A model generated the notes under the pieces. It made no database searches and had not been told where the DNA came from. It worked only from the letters and a program-made list of their open reading frames with translations. Shown here piece by piece: positions 1-8,848 of a DNA stretch of 64,000 nucleotides. A program made the translations under genes and the position numbers. The DNA comes from Pseudoalteromonas spongiae UST010723-006 (GTDB taxonomy: Bacteria > Pseudomonadota > Gammaproteobacteria > Enterobacterales > Alteromonadaceae). Each line of letters opens with the position of its first letter. Positions within the stretch are counted from its first letter, which is position 1. Location: NCBI RefSeq assembly GCF_000238255.3, contig NZ_CP011040.1:1054001-1118000 (forward strand), written 5' to 3'.

Positions 1-2724
1 GAATTGCCAACGGGCGCTGAAGATCCGGCAATTCAAATTGTACGTGCCGATAGTCCGTACGCGGTTTTTTATCTGGATGTACAATCGCAAGGTTTACCGC
101 GTAGCGAAGTAAGTGACTACCTAACCCGTAACATTGTGCCGCAAATGAGCGATATTGATGGCGTGCAAAAAGTAACCCTTGAAGGCGGTCGCGATCCCGC
201 TATGCGCATTTGGCTTGATACCGATAAACTCGCTGTTTATAACGTGAGTGCCGTAGATGTGTTTCAAGCACTGCAAGCTAACAACACCATAGCAACATTA
301 GGCTACAGTGAAAACAACCGTCAACGCATTGATTTAATGGCTAATACATCGCTAAAAAGCGTAGCTGATTTTGAAAACCTCATCGTAAAAGAAAGTGACG
401 GTGTGCAACTTCGTCTTGGTACAATCGCCAACGTCGAAATTGGCGAAGCCGAAGGCATGGTAACAGCGCGTTTAGATGATCACGATACGGTATTTTTAGC
501 AGTTTGGGCGCTGCCAGGCGCTAACGAAATTGTTATTGGTGATGCACTTTATAAAAAGCTAGATCAAATCAACGAAGTATTACCAAACGGTATGCACATT
601 GAAATCGGTTACGATGGTACGCTCTACATGCGTGATTCGATTAAAGAAATTTTTACCACGCTGGGTGAAACCGTTCTACTCGTTGGCATTGTGGTTCTTG
701 CCATGATGGGCTCATTTAGAACGGCTATGGTGCCACTTATCACCATTCCTATTTCAATTTTAGGTGCGATTGCCGTTATTTATGTGGTTGGGTTTTCACT
801 TAACCTGCTGACAATTCTTGCGATTGTGTTATCCGTTGGCCTTGTAGTAGACGATGCCATTGTGGTCGTTGAAAACGTAGCACGTCATATGCGCGAAGGT
901 AGACCTCGCTGGCAAGCTGCGCTCATTAGTTCACGTCAATTACTTGTGCCAGTAATCGCCATGACCTTAACCCTTGCGGCAGTATACGCCCCCATTGGCT
1001 TTTTAACCGGTTTAACGGGTTTCTTATTTAGAGAGTTTGCGTTTACCCTTGCCATTGCGGTACTTATTTCCGGTGTTGTTGCCGTTACTTTATCGCCCAT
1101 TATGAGTGCGTGGGTTAACGCCGAAGGTGGTAAAGAAAGTAAACTGACGAAAAAAGTAAATAGCTACTTTGATAAGTTACAAAATTTCTACTTTAACGCA
1201 TTAGACACCCTATTTAACTGGCGTGCTCAAGTGTTCTTCGTCGCTATTGTGTTTTCATTGTTATCGGCACCTTTCTACCTTTTATCACAAAAAGAGCTCG
1301 CACCAATTGAAGATCAAAGCAGTATTCAAGTAGTTGTTGAAGCGCCGCCTGAATCATCGCAGGCGTATACTTCAAGCAAAATGAATGATACCGCTGAGGT
1401 AATGAATGCGACCGAAGGTGGTCAGTTTACCTGGCAAATTATTACTGCGGCAGCCGGTTTTGGTGGCGTTGAACTTGCGCCATATGAAGAACGCGAAAAC
1501 TCGGTACACGACTTACTATTTGACCTTTACGGTCGACTAGGCAGTGTAACGGGCTTAAGCTTGTTCCCAATTCTGCCAGCGTCATTGCCTACCGCAGGAC
1601 AGTTTGACGTTGAAGTTGTATTGCGCGCGAATGATAAGCCAGAAACTATGAAGCAATACGCCGACGAGATTATTGCAAAAGCAAACGCCAGCGGCAGCTT
1701 TATGTTTATAAATACCGACCTAAAAATCGACTTACCGCAGGCAGAGCTAGAAATCGACCGCGAATTAATCGCCGATTTAGGGTTAAATTTACAATCGGTG
1801 AATGATCAGCTGAGCATTTTAATGTCGAACAACTTTGTTAACTATTTTAATAAAGATGGCAAAGCCTATCGCGTGATCCCAATTGTTGGCGATAATGAGC
1901 GCTATAACCCTGAAAATATTCTCGATATGAAAATACGCACTGGTAGTGGCGAACTTATTCCTGTGTCGTCATTTGCGACATTACGCACATTTACCAGCCC
2001 GCGCGTATTGGGCTCGTTTAACCAACAAAGTTCATTTAGAATTTTAGCGGGTGTTTTACCTCATATCACCAAAGAGCAAGGTTTAAGCACTATTGAACAA
2101 ATAGCAGCTGACGTTTTACCAAAGCATTATTCTATTGATTATGCAGGTGAATCACGCCAACTTCGTAAAGAAGGTAATACTATGGTTGGCGTACTGTTAG
2201 TATCAATGATTGTGGTTTACTTCCTGCTGACGATTCAATTTAATAGCTTCCGCGACCCACTTGTTGTGCTGCTTGGCTGTGCGCCTTTAGCACTTGCTGG
2301 CGCACTCATGTTGCCATTTCTATCACTCACAACGGTGAATATTTATAGCCAAATTGGCCTTATTACATTAATTGGATTGATTGCAAAGAATGGTATTTTA
2401 ATTGTTGAATTTGCGAATCATTTACAGCTTGAAGGTAAATCTAAACTAGACGCTGTAAAAGGCGCTGCCGCTACACGTTTACGCCCAATTTTAATGACCA
2501 CAGGTGCAACCGTACTCGGTCACTTCCCATTGGTACTCGTAACAGGCGCAGGCGCTGAAGCGCGCAATAGCATTGGTATTATTTTGGTTGCCGGAATGTT
2601 GATTGGTACCTTCTTTACCTTAGTGGTGCTTCCGCTACTTTATGAAAAAATAGCAAAAGATCACCGCGGCGAAATGGAAACAGAAGAAGCGTTATCTCAT
2701 ACGCAATTTCAAACAAGCCTTTAA
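1..2724 (+). CDS. RND-family efflux pump inner-membrane permease (5' partial)
   Basis: Inner-membrane proton/drug antiporter subunit of a tripartite efflux pump. The frame is open from base 1, so the N-terminus lies outside the window; about 900 residues remain of a family usually 1000-1050 long. The visible part starts in the first porter domain, then shows the TM block with VDDAIVVVENV (the paired Asp of the proton relay), the GFLTG segment, the second porter domain and the C-terminal TM block with GLIAKNGILIVEFANH (relay Lys). This matches the HAE-1 (AcrB/MexB-like) subfamily. A strong terminator follows directly. The partner membrane-fusion protein is probably upstream, outside the window. 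The exported substrate cannot be read from the sequence. Confidence 0.93.
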   Translation, partial: ELPTGAEDPAIQIVRADSPYAVFYLDVQSQGLPRSEVSDYLTRNIVPQMSDIDGVQKVTLEGGRDPAMRIWLDTDKLAVYNVSAVDVFQALQANNTIATLGYSENNRQRIDLMANTSLKSVADFENLIVKESDGVQLRLGTIANVEIGEAEGMVTARLDDHDTVFLAVWALPGANEIVIGDALYKKLDQINEVLPNGMHIEIGYDGTLYMRDSIKEIFTTLGETVLLVGIVVLAMMGSFRTAMVPLITIPISILGAIAVIYVVGFSLNLLTILAIVLSVGLVVDDAIVVVENVARHMREGRPRWQAALISSRQLLVPVIAMTLTLAAVYAPIGFLTGLTGFLFREFAFTLAIAVLISGVVAVTLSPIMSAWVNAEGGKESKLTKKVNSYFDKLQNFYFNALDTLFNWRAQVFFVAIVFSLLSAPFYLLSQKELAPIEDQSSIQVVVEAPPESSQAYTSSKMNDTAEVMNATEGGQFTWQIITAAAGFGGVELAPYEERENSVHDLLFDLYGRLGSVTGLSLFPILPASLPTAGQFDVEVVLRANDKPETMKQYADEIIAKANASGSFMFINTDLKIDLPQAELEIDRELIADLGLNLQSVNDQLSILMSNNFVNYFNKDGKAYRVIPIVGDNERYNPENILDMKIRTGSGELIPVSSFATLRTFTSPRVLGSFNQQSSFRILAGVLPHITKEQGLSTIEQIAADVLPKHYSIDYAGESRQLRKEGNTMVGVLLVSMIVVYFLLTIQFNSFRDPLVVLLGCAPLALAGALMLPFLSLTTVNIYSQIGLITLIGLIAKNGILIVEFANHLQLEGKSKLDAVKGAAATRLRPILMTTGATVLGHFPLVLVTGAGAEARNSIGIILVAGMLIGTFFTLVVLPLLYEKIAKDHRGEMETEEALSHTQFQTSL

Positions 2725-2731
2725 TAAAAAT

Positions 2732-2760
2732 GCCAGTCAGCAGCCCTGACTGGCTTTTTT
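2732..2760 (+). terminator. Rho-independent terminator after the RND gene
   Basis: Perfect 9-bp stem GCCAGTCAG/CTGACTGGC with a 5-nt loop and six T's, starting 8 bases after the RND stop codon. Confidence 0.93.
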
Positions 2761-2763
2761 AGC

Positions 2764-2929
2764 TTATACCAACTCTGTTAAGTTTGTGATCAGGGATAGC
2801 GCTGGATGAAAGAATTGGTAACAAGGCGGAATTTTTCTTATGTATTTGTTCTACATTGATAAATTCTAACGCAGTTAGCATGATATTTAGCCCGCTAGGA
2901 TGATCAGCTACTTAAGTGAATTGGTATTA
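2764..2929. repeat. MITE-like palindromic repeat, 166 bp
   Basis: Non-coding element bounded by imperfect 29-bp terminal inverted repeats (2764-2792 and 2901-2929, 22 of 29 positions matching). They begin TTATACCAA and end TTGGTATTA, with TGATCA at the inner edge of each. The interior holds GTAACAAGGC and TAACGCAGT, which also occur in the repeat at 21721-21820. A truncated echo of the right end (AAGTGAATTGG) follows at once. It has no ORF. Similar short repeats are common between genes in Pseudoalteromonas and Shewanella; that link is from memory, not a search. Confidence 0.7.
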
Positions 2930-2946
2930 AGTGAATTGGCATTGCA

Positions 2947-3858
2947 TCACAATTCAATAAATAACTTCTCAACTTCACCGATAAACCAATTAATTGCTGC
3001 ATTATTTGATTTGGATACATGCCAATACAACTGTAAATGATAATTTGGAATATGAATTGGTGGCTTAAGCACCTGTAATTGTAATTTATCAGCCACTAAG
3101 GTTGCTATGCGTTTAGGCATGGTTAGTACATATTCGCTGTTTGGTACTAAATACGGCGCAACCAACACACTTGCCTGTTGGCAACCAATTTCACGGTTCA
3201 AATCTAAGCTTGCAAGCACATGGTCAACCACACCGGCATTCTCACCCCACGGTGCGATTAAAATATGCTTATGCGCCAAAAATTGTTCAAGCGTAATTTG
3301 ATGTTGAACATGCGTATTATGTTTACACGTTACAGTTACATACTCATCACTTAGCCAGGTTAAGTGCCTAACCCCTTCCATTTCACTATCTTGATGTTGA
3401 AAGCCAAGGACAAAATCCAAATCACCTTGTGATAATTGCTGCTTAACGGGCAACGGGCTTGCAGGCAACACTTGTAATTTCACCTTAGGCGCTACGGTGG
3501 CAAAGTGCTTGGTTAATTTGGGTAGTAAACAAAATTCTGAAAAATCGGTTGCAGCAATACGAAAGGTTTTTTCGCTTGTTAACGGTTCAAAAGGCGTCAC
3601 ACTACTTAAGCCTTGTTCAATAAGTGGCAGCGCTTTTTCTATATGCTGGGCTAATAAGTGCGCGCGCTCTGTTGGTTGCATATAATTGTTTTCACGAATA
3701 AAAAGCGGGTCGTTCAGGCTTTTTCTTAAGCGTGCTAAGGCGTGACTAAATGCAGACTGGCTAATACACATCTCATCTGCGGCTTGGCTAACCGAGCCCG
3801 TTACGTAGAGTTTATGAAATAAAACAAGTAAATTCAGATCAAACTGTTTTAGATTCAT
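2947..3858 (-). CDS. LysR-family transcriptional regulator
   Basis: A 303-residue DNA-binding regulator of normal LysR length. Residues 1-62 form the winged HTH (MNLKQFDLNLL, then SVSQAADEMCISQSAFSHALARLR), followed by a LysR substrate-binding domain (about 90-300). The opening NLKQFDLNLL and SQSAFSHALARLR resemble the NodD/LeuO/SyrM-like branch. It is transcribed toward the repeat element and away from the acetyltransferase gene at 3958. LysR regulators often control a divergent neighbour, so that gene is the first candidate target, but no operator was identified. The inducer is unknown. Confidence 0.93.
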   Translation of the reverse strand: MNLKQFDLNLLVLFHKLYVTGSVSQAADEMCISQSAFSHALARLRKSLNDPLFIRENNYMQPTERAHLLAQHIEKALPLIEQGLSSVTPFEPLTSEKTFRIAATDFSEFCLLPKLTKHFATVAPKVKLQVLPASPLPVKQQLSQGDLDFVLGFQHQDSEMEGVRHLTWLSDEYVTVTCKHNTHVQHQITLEQFLAHKHILIAPWGENAGVVDHVLASLDLNREIGCQQASVLVAPYLVPNSEYVLTMPKRIATLVADKLQLQVLKPPIHIPNYHLQLYWHVSKSNNAAINWFIGEVEKLFIEL

Positions 3859-3957
3859 ATACCATGAGCACCTTTCATATATTTATGATTATTATGCACT
3901 GGTTTCATTAGCGCGTTAATCATACACTAGCAAAAAAGTTTAAACGATGAGGTTTCA

Positions 3958-4446
3958 ATGAGCTTAACAATTCGCCCGGCAACACTAAGCGATGTCGATA
4001 CAATTTTGCACTTTATTAAAGAGTTAGCAATATACGAAAAGGCAGAACACGAAGTATTAGCAACGCCCGAGACCATCAAACAGAGCATGTTTTCTGAGCA
4101 CTCTGGTGTTTATGGTTTAATTTGCGAATTAGATGGTCATGCCATTGGCTTTGCCGTATTTTTTTACAACTATTCAACCTGGCTTGCAAAACCAGGTTTA
4201 TATCTAGAAGACTTGTACGTATCACCTGAATACCGTGGTAGAGGCGCGGGCATCGCGTTACTTCAGCATTTAGCACAAATTGCTGTTGAAAAAGAGTGTG
4301 GCCGTTTTGAATGGAGTTGCTTAGATTGGAATACCCCATCGCGTGAATTTTATGAGTCACTTGGCGCCGAGCCTCAGCATGAGTGGATTGGCTATCGTAT
4401 GAGTGGTAAAACGTTAGCGAAGTTTGCTGAAAACGGAAAATCTTAA
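3958..4446 (+). CDS. GNAT acetyltransferase, diamine (SSAT)-like
   Basis: A 162-residue single-domain GNAT enzyme transferring acetyl from acetyl-CoA to an amine. The order TIRPATLSDVDTI...IKELAIYEKAEHEV, then LYLEDLYVSPEYRGRGAGIALL (acetyl-CoA pyrophosphate loop RGRGAG) and WNTPSREFYESLGA, closely follows the spermidine/spermine/thialysine acetyltransferase family (SAT1/SAT2-like) rather than ribosomal-protein acetyltransferases. A polyamine, diamine or thialysine is therefore the likely acceptor, though substrates vary widely in this family. The gene stands alone between a divergent LysR gene and a convergent psiE-like gene. Two hairpins follow it. Confidence 0.88.
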   Translation: MSLTIRPATLSDVDTILHFIKELAIYEKAEHEVLATPETIKQSMFSEHSGVYGLICELDGHAIGFAVFFYNYSTWLAKPGLYLEDLYVSPEYRGRGAGIALLQHLAQIAVEKECGRFEWSCLDWNTPSREFYESLGAEPQHEWIGYRMSGKTLAKFAENGKS

Positions 4447-4475
4447 AACCAAAGCGTTACGCATGAATAGATAAG

Positions 4476-4551
4476 AGTGAAAGCGACTTAAATATGCCGC
4501 TTTCACTACAAGAAGCCAGCTGTTATTACGTTACAATAAGCTGGCTTTTTT
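4476..4551 (+). terminator. Two tandem hairpins, the second a terminator
   Basis: The first hairpin is a 10-bp perfect stem AGTGAAAGCG/CGCTTTCACT (4476-4485/4498-4507) without a T-run. The second is a 9-bp stem AAGCCAGCT/AGCTGGCTT (4513-4521/4539-4547) followed by six T's. The second arm lies inside the 3' end of the convergent psiE-like gene, whose stop is at 4531-4533, so terminator and coding sequence overlap. Confidence 0.85.
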
Positions 4552-4998
4552 CTTATCCTTTACTGCAATCAACCAATAGGTAACGCCAAGCGCAAGTACT
4601 AAGCCTGCTGTGCTCCAAATGTATTCAGGGGCGAGTTTTGTAAAGTCGAGTACAATTACTTTTCGCGCTATCGCCATTAATGCTGTCGCGATTACTAAGT
4701 TAACATGTATTACATCGTCACGCAGATACATAACAATGTTGATAAAGATTTCAATTGCAATCAACACCGCCAAAAATGCGCTGAACACTGCAAGAATGTC
4801 ACTGATTGACAATAAGAAATAAGGCGGTGAACTTAATTTCATGTACATCACGTAGACAACATCTAACACCCCCCAAATAATGAGCAACGTCATTAAAATT
4901 GCGAGTATTTTTACGCAAAAGCGAATAACAGTATGGCTAAAACGGATCGCTTTATCATCATAACTTGCTTCATCAAAGCCACTATCATGCTTTTCCAT
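4531..4998 (-). CDS. PsiE-like phosphate-starvation-inducible membrane protein
   Basis: A 155-residue integral inner-membrane protein with four predicted TM helices: roughly 24-46, 60-88, 95-112 and 125-145. The pattern FLAVLIAIEIFINIVMYLRDD and the following ATALMAIARKVIVLDF are typical of the PsiE family, named after the phosphate-starvation-inducible E. coli protein. Its molecular function is not established. It is preceded by a good RBS (AAGGAGATG just before the ATG). It converges with the acetyltransferase gene and its last codons double as part of that gene's terminator. No pho box was recognised. Confidence 0.85.
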   Translation of the reverse strand: MEKHDSGFDEASYDDKAIRFSHTVIRFCVKILAILMTLLIIWGVLDVVYVMYMKLSSPPYFLLSISDILAVFSAFLAVLIAIEIFINIVMYLRDDVIHVNLVIATALMAIARKVIVLDFTKLAPEYIWSTAGLVLALGVTYWLIAVKDKKKASLL

Positions 4999-5054
4999 TG
5001 CATCTCCTTAATGCGGTAAAATTTAATAATTATAATTTATTGAACTTTACACGT

Positions 5055-6638
5055 TTATGCGTGTTCTTCAATAGCACTGCCAGAATTAATATCAAGATGC
5101 ATATTCACTCCAATTTGCTTAACAAACTGGGTGTCGTGACTCACTAATATAAACGCGCCCGGATAATTATTTAATGAAATCGCCAATGCGGTTTTTGCAG
5201 CGATATCCAAATGATTATCAGGTTCATCAAGTAGCAATAACGCATCTTTTTGTGCGTGGCTTACGATTAGCATCGCCAGCTTCATTTTTTCGCCGCCACT
5301 TAGTGATTCAACAGGTAAAAAAACGCTATCGCCTCGAAACCCAGCAGATGCAAGTAAGGTACGCGCGGTTTGTTCACTTATCTGTGTTGTCAAAGCCATA
5401 ATTGCGGTCAGTACATCACTGTATTGATCGAGCCAGCGACAGTTTTGTTCAAGATAAATCACATCGCAATTACTATTAACTGTTAGGTTTGCCTTACTCA
5501 GGTTCGCTATGTTTTTAAGTAAGGTAGATTTTCCTGAACCATTACGGCCTTGAAGCCAAACACGACTTGTTTGTTTAATGGTAGCGTTCAGTGGTGGATG
5601 ATGATTAAACTCACATTTCCAGTTGCTTATATTAACCAGTACCTTATTTTTATGAGTGTTTATATCGGCCATGTGGAATGTGACTGGTTCGTTTAAAACC
5701 TGATCATCGCATACCGCACGCAACATTTTATTTGATGTATCAATGCGCGCGTTTTGCAATTTCACTTGCCGACTATGGGATTTGGACGCAGCTTCTTTTT
5801 TACTATCGAGTAACACTTTAGGCTGACTGCCCGATGCTCTTTTTTGCTTGCCCTGCGCCGCACGCTGATGTGCTTTTTCTAAGCTTAGTTGTGCAATGCG
5901 CTTAAATTGCGTTTGTTCGCGTTTAATGTGCTCTTGCTTCGCTCTCAGTGCTTTTTGTTCGGCATTAAACTGTGCTTTAAATTGATGATAGCCAACACCG
6001 TATTCATTTACTGTACCATTAATTACGTGCAATGTACGAGTGCTGTGATCCAATAGATTTTCATCGTGACTTGCCATAACCACAATGCCCCTAAAGGCTG
6101 TTATCTGGCCGCTTAACCATTTTCTGGCATTTAGGTCGAGGTGATTGGTTGGCTCATCCAACAATATAACATCTGCATCACTGTTAAAGCAACGATGTAG
6201 CATTAAACGAGCTAGCTGCCCATAGCTTAATTTATTACACGATATGAACGGGTCTTTTGGTAATGCAAGTGACGTTAACAGTGCTATTGTATCTCGTTCG
6301 CAATGCCAATCATCTTGTAACGTTTGATAGTCGTTAACGTCGATGCTACCCGCATTAATGCGCGACAACGCATTTAGTTTATCGGCAATACCCAAATAGC
6401 CTGCAACCGAGCAATTTGGCATAGCATTGAGCTGTGAAAAAATAGTGGTTTTGCCAGTGACTTTAATCGTGTTATTGCAGCCATTAAGCTTTGCTATTGC
6501 GTTTATAAGTGTCGACTTACCGCTACCGTTGTTACCCACTAAGCCGTAAACGCCAGGTGTTAGTTGCAGAGATACGTTTTTTAAAATGTGTTTTTGCGCT
6601 ACGCTGTATGAAAAATTTGAAATCGAAATATGTGGCAT
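5055..6638 (-). CDS. ABC-F family ATPase (ribosome-associated type)
   Basis: A 527-residue soluble protein with two ABC ATPase domains and no membrane segment, the hallmark of ABC-F translation factors and ribosome-protection proteins. Domain 1: Walker A GNNGSGKST at 35-43, signature LSYGQ, Walker B ILLDEPTNHLD. A basic, Gln/Lys-rich coiled linker (about 215-285) stands at the P-site tRNA interaction motif position. Domain 2: GRNGSGKST, LSGGE, LLLDEPDNHLD. Family members either tune translation (EttA, Uup, YheS) or give resistance to ribosome-targeting antibiotics (Vga, Msr). The sequence does not decide between them. The short leader carries a hairpin over the RBS, which suggests regulated translation. 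Confidence 0.9.
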   Translation of the reverse strand: MPHISISNFSYSVAQKHILKNVSLQLTPGVYGLVGNNGSGKSTLINAIAKLNGCNNTIKVTGKTTIFSQLNAMPNCSVAGYLGIADKLNALSRINAGSIDVNDYQTLQDDWHCERDTIALLTSLALPKDPFISCNKLSYGQLARLMLHRCFNSDADVILLDEPTNHLDLNARKWLSGQITAFRGIVVMASHDENLLDHSTRTLHVINGTVNEYGVGYHQFKAQFNAEQKALRAKQEHIKREQTQFKRIAQLSLEKAHQRAAQGKQKRASGSQPKVLLDSKKEAASKSHSRQVKLQNARIDTSNKMLRAVCDDQVLNEPVTFHMADINTHKNKVLVNISNWKCEFNHHPPLNATIKQTSRVWLQGRNGSGKSTLLKNIANLSKANLTVNSNCDVIYLEQNCRWLDQYSDVLTAIMALTTQISEQTARTLLASAGFRGDSVFLPVESLSGGEKMKLAMLIVSHAQKDALLLLDEPDNHLDIAAKTALAISLNNYPGAFILVSHDTQFVKQIGVNMHLDINSGSAIEEHA

Positions 6639-6646
6639 AAGACCAT

Positions 6647-6666
6647 CCTTTTACCCAAGTAAAAGG
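6647..6666 (-). promoter_or_regulatory. RBS-sequestering hairpin in the ABC-F leader
   Basis: On the transcript of the ABC-F gene, CCTTTTAC and GTAAAAGG pair perfectly over 8 bp around a TTGG loop. The second arm contains the AAGG of the only good Shine-Dalgarno sequence (AAGGA, 8 bases before the ATG at 6638). Closing the stem would hide the RBS. A TATAAT -10-like box lies on the same strand about 80 bases upstream of the start codon. Confidence 0.6.
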
Positions 6667-7108
6667 GATCAGCATCACCTGCGAGAAACGCCCAAGCACT
6701 ATTATATTTAGCGTCAATATTGATTTTCAGTGAAAAATTGGCAAAGCAACGCCTACTAATCCCTAACATTAAACAGAAAGTTAAAATTGTTTGGGGAGTT
6801 AGTTGTTCATGTCGGCGCTTGCTCCAATAAGAAAAGTAGGTTTACTTTGCCTTAAAACGACAAAACGCGCAAGTAATCAGCAATACGAAACGAAAAAAGC
6901 GTAGAAAATAACGTTATTATCAGCCTTCAACGCATTGATATTTAAACAAAGCACAGGTATATTGCGCAATTATTACACAGGGACTTTTCTACCTCCCTAA
7001 CAGACCTTCCAAAAACAAACTGAAGTTAAGCCAACTTAACCAAAAAACGATATAAATTAATCAAATACAACTCGAATTACGAGTAGTTTAAATTTTAAAG
7101 GATTTAAA
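6667..7108. other. Intergenic region, 442 bp, divergent promoters
   Basis: No gene seen. It separates the divergent ABC-F and solute-binding-protein genes. It contains a perfect 12-bp palindrome AATAACGTTATT (6907-6918) of unknown meaning and is otherwise AT-rich. The downstream gene at 7109 has a clear RBS (AAAGGA). Confidence 0.6.
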
Positions 7109-7954
7109 ATGCGATATTGGTTTTTTGTTTTAAGCATCGTGTATACGTGTTCGCTTGGGGCAAAAGAAACGCTTAGAATTGGTGTTCAGCTAGAAGGCCA
7201 AAAACATGTCGAACAATTTATTGCGGATCGCGAAATTAGCAGTATAGAGGATTACTCAGGCGAGTTTGCGTATCGCGATGTCATTGAGCAAGTTTTGTTG
7301 TTACAAGCGCTTCACTTTGGCGGGTTTCGTGGCAACATTGAATTAGTACAAGCAGATCACTATAAACGTCGCTTGCGTCTGCTCGAACAAGGACTTCTTG
7401 ATTTAAGCGTTACCGGAGTTTGGCTAAGTGACGCTCTGCCCATTAAAGATAATCTATATATTTCAAGGCCGTTATTACGTGATGGTGAAGCCGAGGCAGG
7501 TTTTTATGTACATCAAAACAACACACGCGCACGTCAGGTAAATGACAAATTTGGCTTACAACGCCTAAACGCAATTTCTAATAAAAACTGGCAAATTGAT
7601 TGGCGAATAATGTCGGCAATTGGTTTTGCTCATTTAGATAGCGTAAGCCAATTTACACAAATGACCGATATGATTATGAAAGGCCGAAGCGATGTTATGC
7701 TTGCGACATTTTACAACACCGACGACCTGAGTTTTTCACAAGACAATGAAACCTTTGTACCAATTCATGGATTGAAAGTTAAGCTCCCCGGTAGCAGGCA
7801 TTTTGTTGTGTCAAAAGCCGCGGGCAACTCAGAAATATTTGAATGTGTGCAACGGGGCTTAAAAGAATTGCGAAGCCGCGGTTTAATCAATAAAGCGTAT
7901 CGACAAAGCGGCTACATAAATGAAAAAGTGAAACACTGGATGGTGATTCGTTAA
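7109..7954 (+). CDS. Periplasmic solute-binding-like protein, orphan
   Basis: A 281-residue protein with a short cleavable signal peptide (residues 1-17, ending CSLGA) followed by KETLRIGVQLEG, the usual entry strand of extracellular solute-binding family 3 proteins. The rest fits a two-lobed periplasmic binding fold of about 250 residues, with a C-terminal helix region (ELRSRGLINKAYRQSGY). No ABC permease or ATPase is adjacent, and no kinase is fused. It may deliver a ligand to a distant transporter or serve as a sensor input. The conserved amino-acid-binding residues are not clear, so the ligand is unknown. The start is set by AAAGGA 9 bases upstream. Confidence 0.75.
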   Translation: MRYWFFVLSIVYTCSLGAKETLRIGVQLEGQKHVEQFIADREISSIEDYSGEFAYRDVIEQVLLLQALHFGGFRGNIELVQADHYKRRLRLLEQGLLDLSVTGVWLSDALPIKDNLYISRPLLRDGEAEAGFYVHQNNTRARQVNDKFGLQRLNAISNKNWQIDWRIMSAIGFAHLDSVSQFTQMTDMIMKGRSDVMLATFYNTDDLSFSQDNETFVPIHGLKVKLPGSRHFVVSKAAGNSEIFECVQRGLKELRSRGLINKAYRQSGYINEKVKHWMVIR

Positions 7955-7988
7955 CCGTACCATGCAAAAGTTTACATTTTTAGATTGG

Positions 7989-8786
7989 TTATTGCGGAAT
8001 TAACCAGGTAATCATAATTCGCGCCCCCATTCCATCAGGCCCATTTTCTGGGCCTTTTGCCCAGTAATGCAATCCTGCACCAAGGCTAAATACATTATCG
8101 CCGATGGTTATCACTTGACTGGCAACCAAATTGATTGGTACCGACTCTACATCATTTTCCCAGTCGATTGTTGTTTCGCTGTTTAAGAATACTGAGGTTG
8201 CACTTGGCCATGTATAACCAATAAATGGTTGAATAAAAGTTGCATTTACATCCGTCTGGCCTTGGTCCTTATCTGCACCAAAACCCCAAATATGATTTGC
8301 CAATGCACCAAAAGTCCAGCCATCACTTTGTTTAAGCAGTACCGCCGTTGGGCCTATTCCCCAATTGTCGCTACCAAACATAGGCTCAGAGGCACTCGGA
8401 AACATTAAAACAGGCCCTGCCCCCCAAATCCAGCCGCTGTCGGTTTGTTGTTTAGGTGAAAAGAAAAAGCTTTGAACTATATCGCCAATGCCGTCTTCAC
8501 GAAACGAGCCAAAGTCTTGACTTACTATGGGAATAATTGTGCGAGAGATTAAATTCCAATCATCGTTTAAATCGTACGGTACAACTGGCTGAACATTAGT
8601 TAACCAACGTTCACCTTGCTCGTCCAGGCCAATATTCGGGTCGTAATTAAACTGCACTGGCACACTGATCATATCGGCAACAGGATTTTGTAATTTTTTG
8701 GCGATATCAGCGGAATTGTTAGCTGTGGCAGTAAGTGAGCTTAGTACAAGCAAGGTACTGAGAATGCGGTATTTCATGCGCTTCAT
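7989..8786 (-). CDS. Secreted beta-rich outer-membrane-type protein
   Basis: A 265-residue protein with an N-terminal signal peptide (cleavage near TATA|NNS, about residue 22). The mature part is rich in aromatic and alternating residues (NLISRTIIPIVSQ, WIWGAGPVLMFPSAS, WGIGPTAVLLKQ, FIQPFIGYTWP), consistent with an outer-membrane beta barrel. Proteins of this kind are often labelled 'neuromedin U' in databases, a misleading automatic name, and are distantly like the phenol-degradation MetA family. Function is unknown; a small-molecule channel is a guess. It converges with the solute-binding protein gene, with only 34 bases between the stops. Confidence 0.65.
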   Translation of the reverse strand: MKRMKYRILSTLLVLSSLTATANNSADIAKKLQNPVADMISVPVQFNYDPNIGLDEQGERWLTNVQPVVPYDLNDDWNLISRTIIPIVSQDFGSFREDGIGDIVQSFFFSPKQQTDSGWIWGAGPVLMFPSASEPMFGSDNWGIGPTAVLLKQSDGWTFGALANHIWGFGADKDQGQTDVNATFIQPFIGYTWPSATSVFLNSETTIDWENDVESVPINLVASQVITIGDNVFSLGAGLHYWAKGPENGPDGMGARIMITWLIPQ

Positions 8787-8848
8787 CCTTAAAGACTAAA
8801 AATCGTTTTAGTTTACTATTTACACACTTACACTAACGCAGTTTGTCT

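Noticed and set aside
6532..6717. Minus-strand 61-codon frame overlapping the ABC-F leader, as a possible leader peptide
   Set aside because: It begins with TTG at the promoter, has no RBS, and runs deep into the ABC-F gene in another frame, so it is an overlap artefact.
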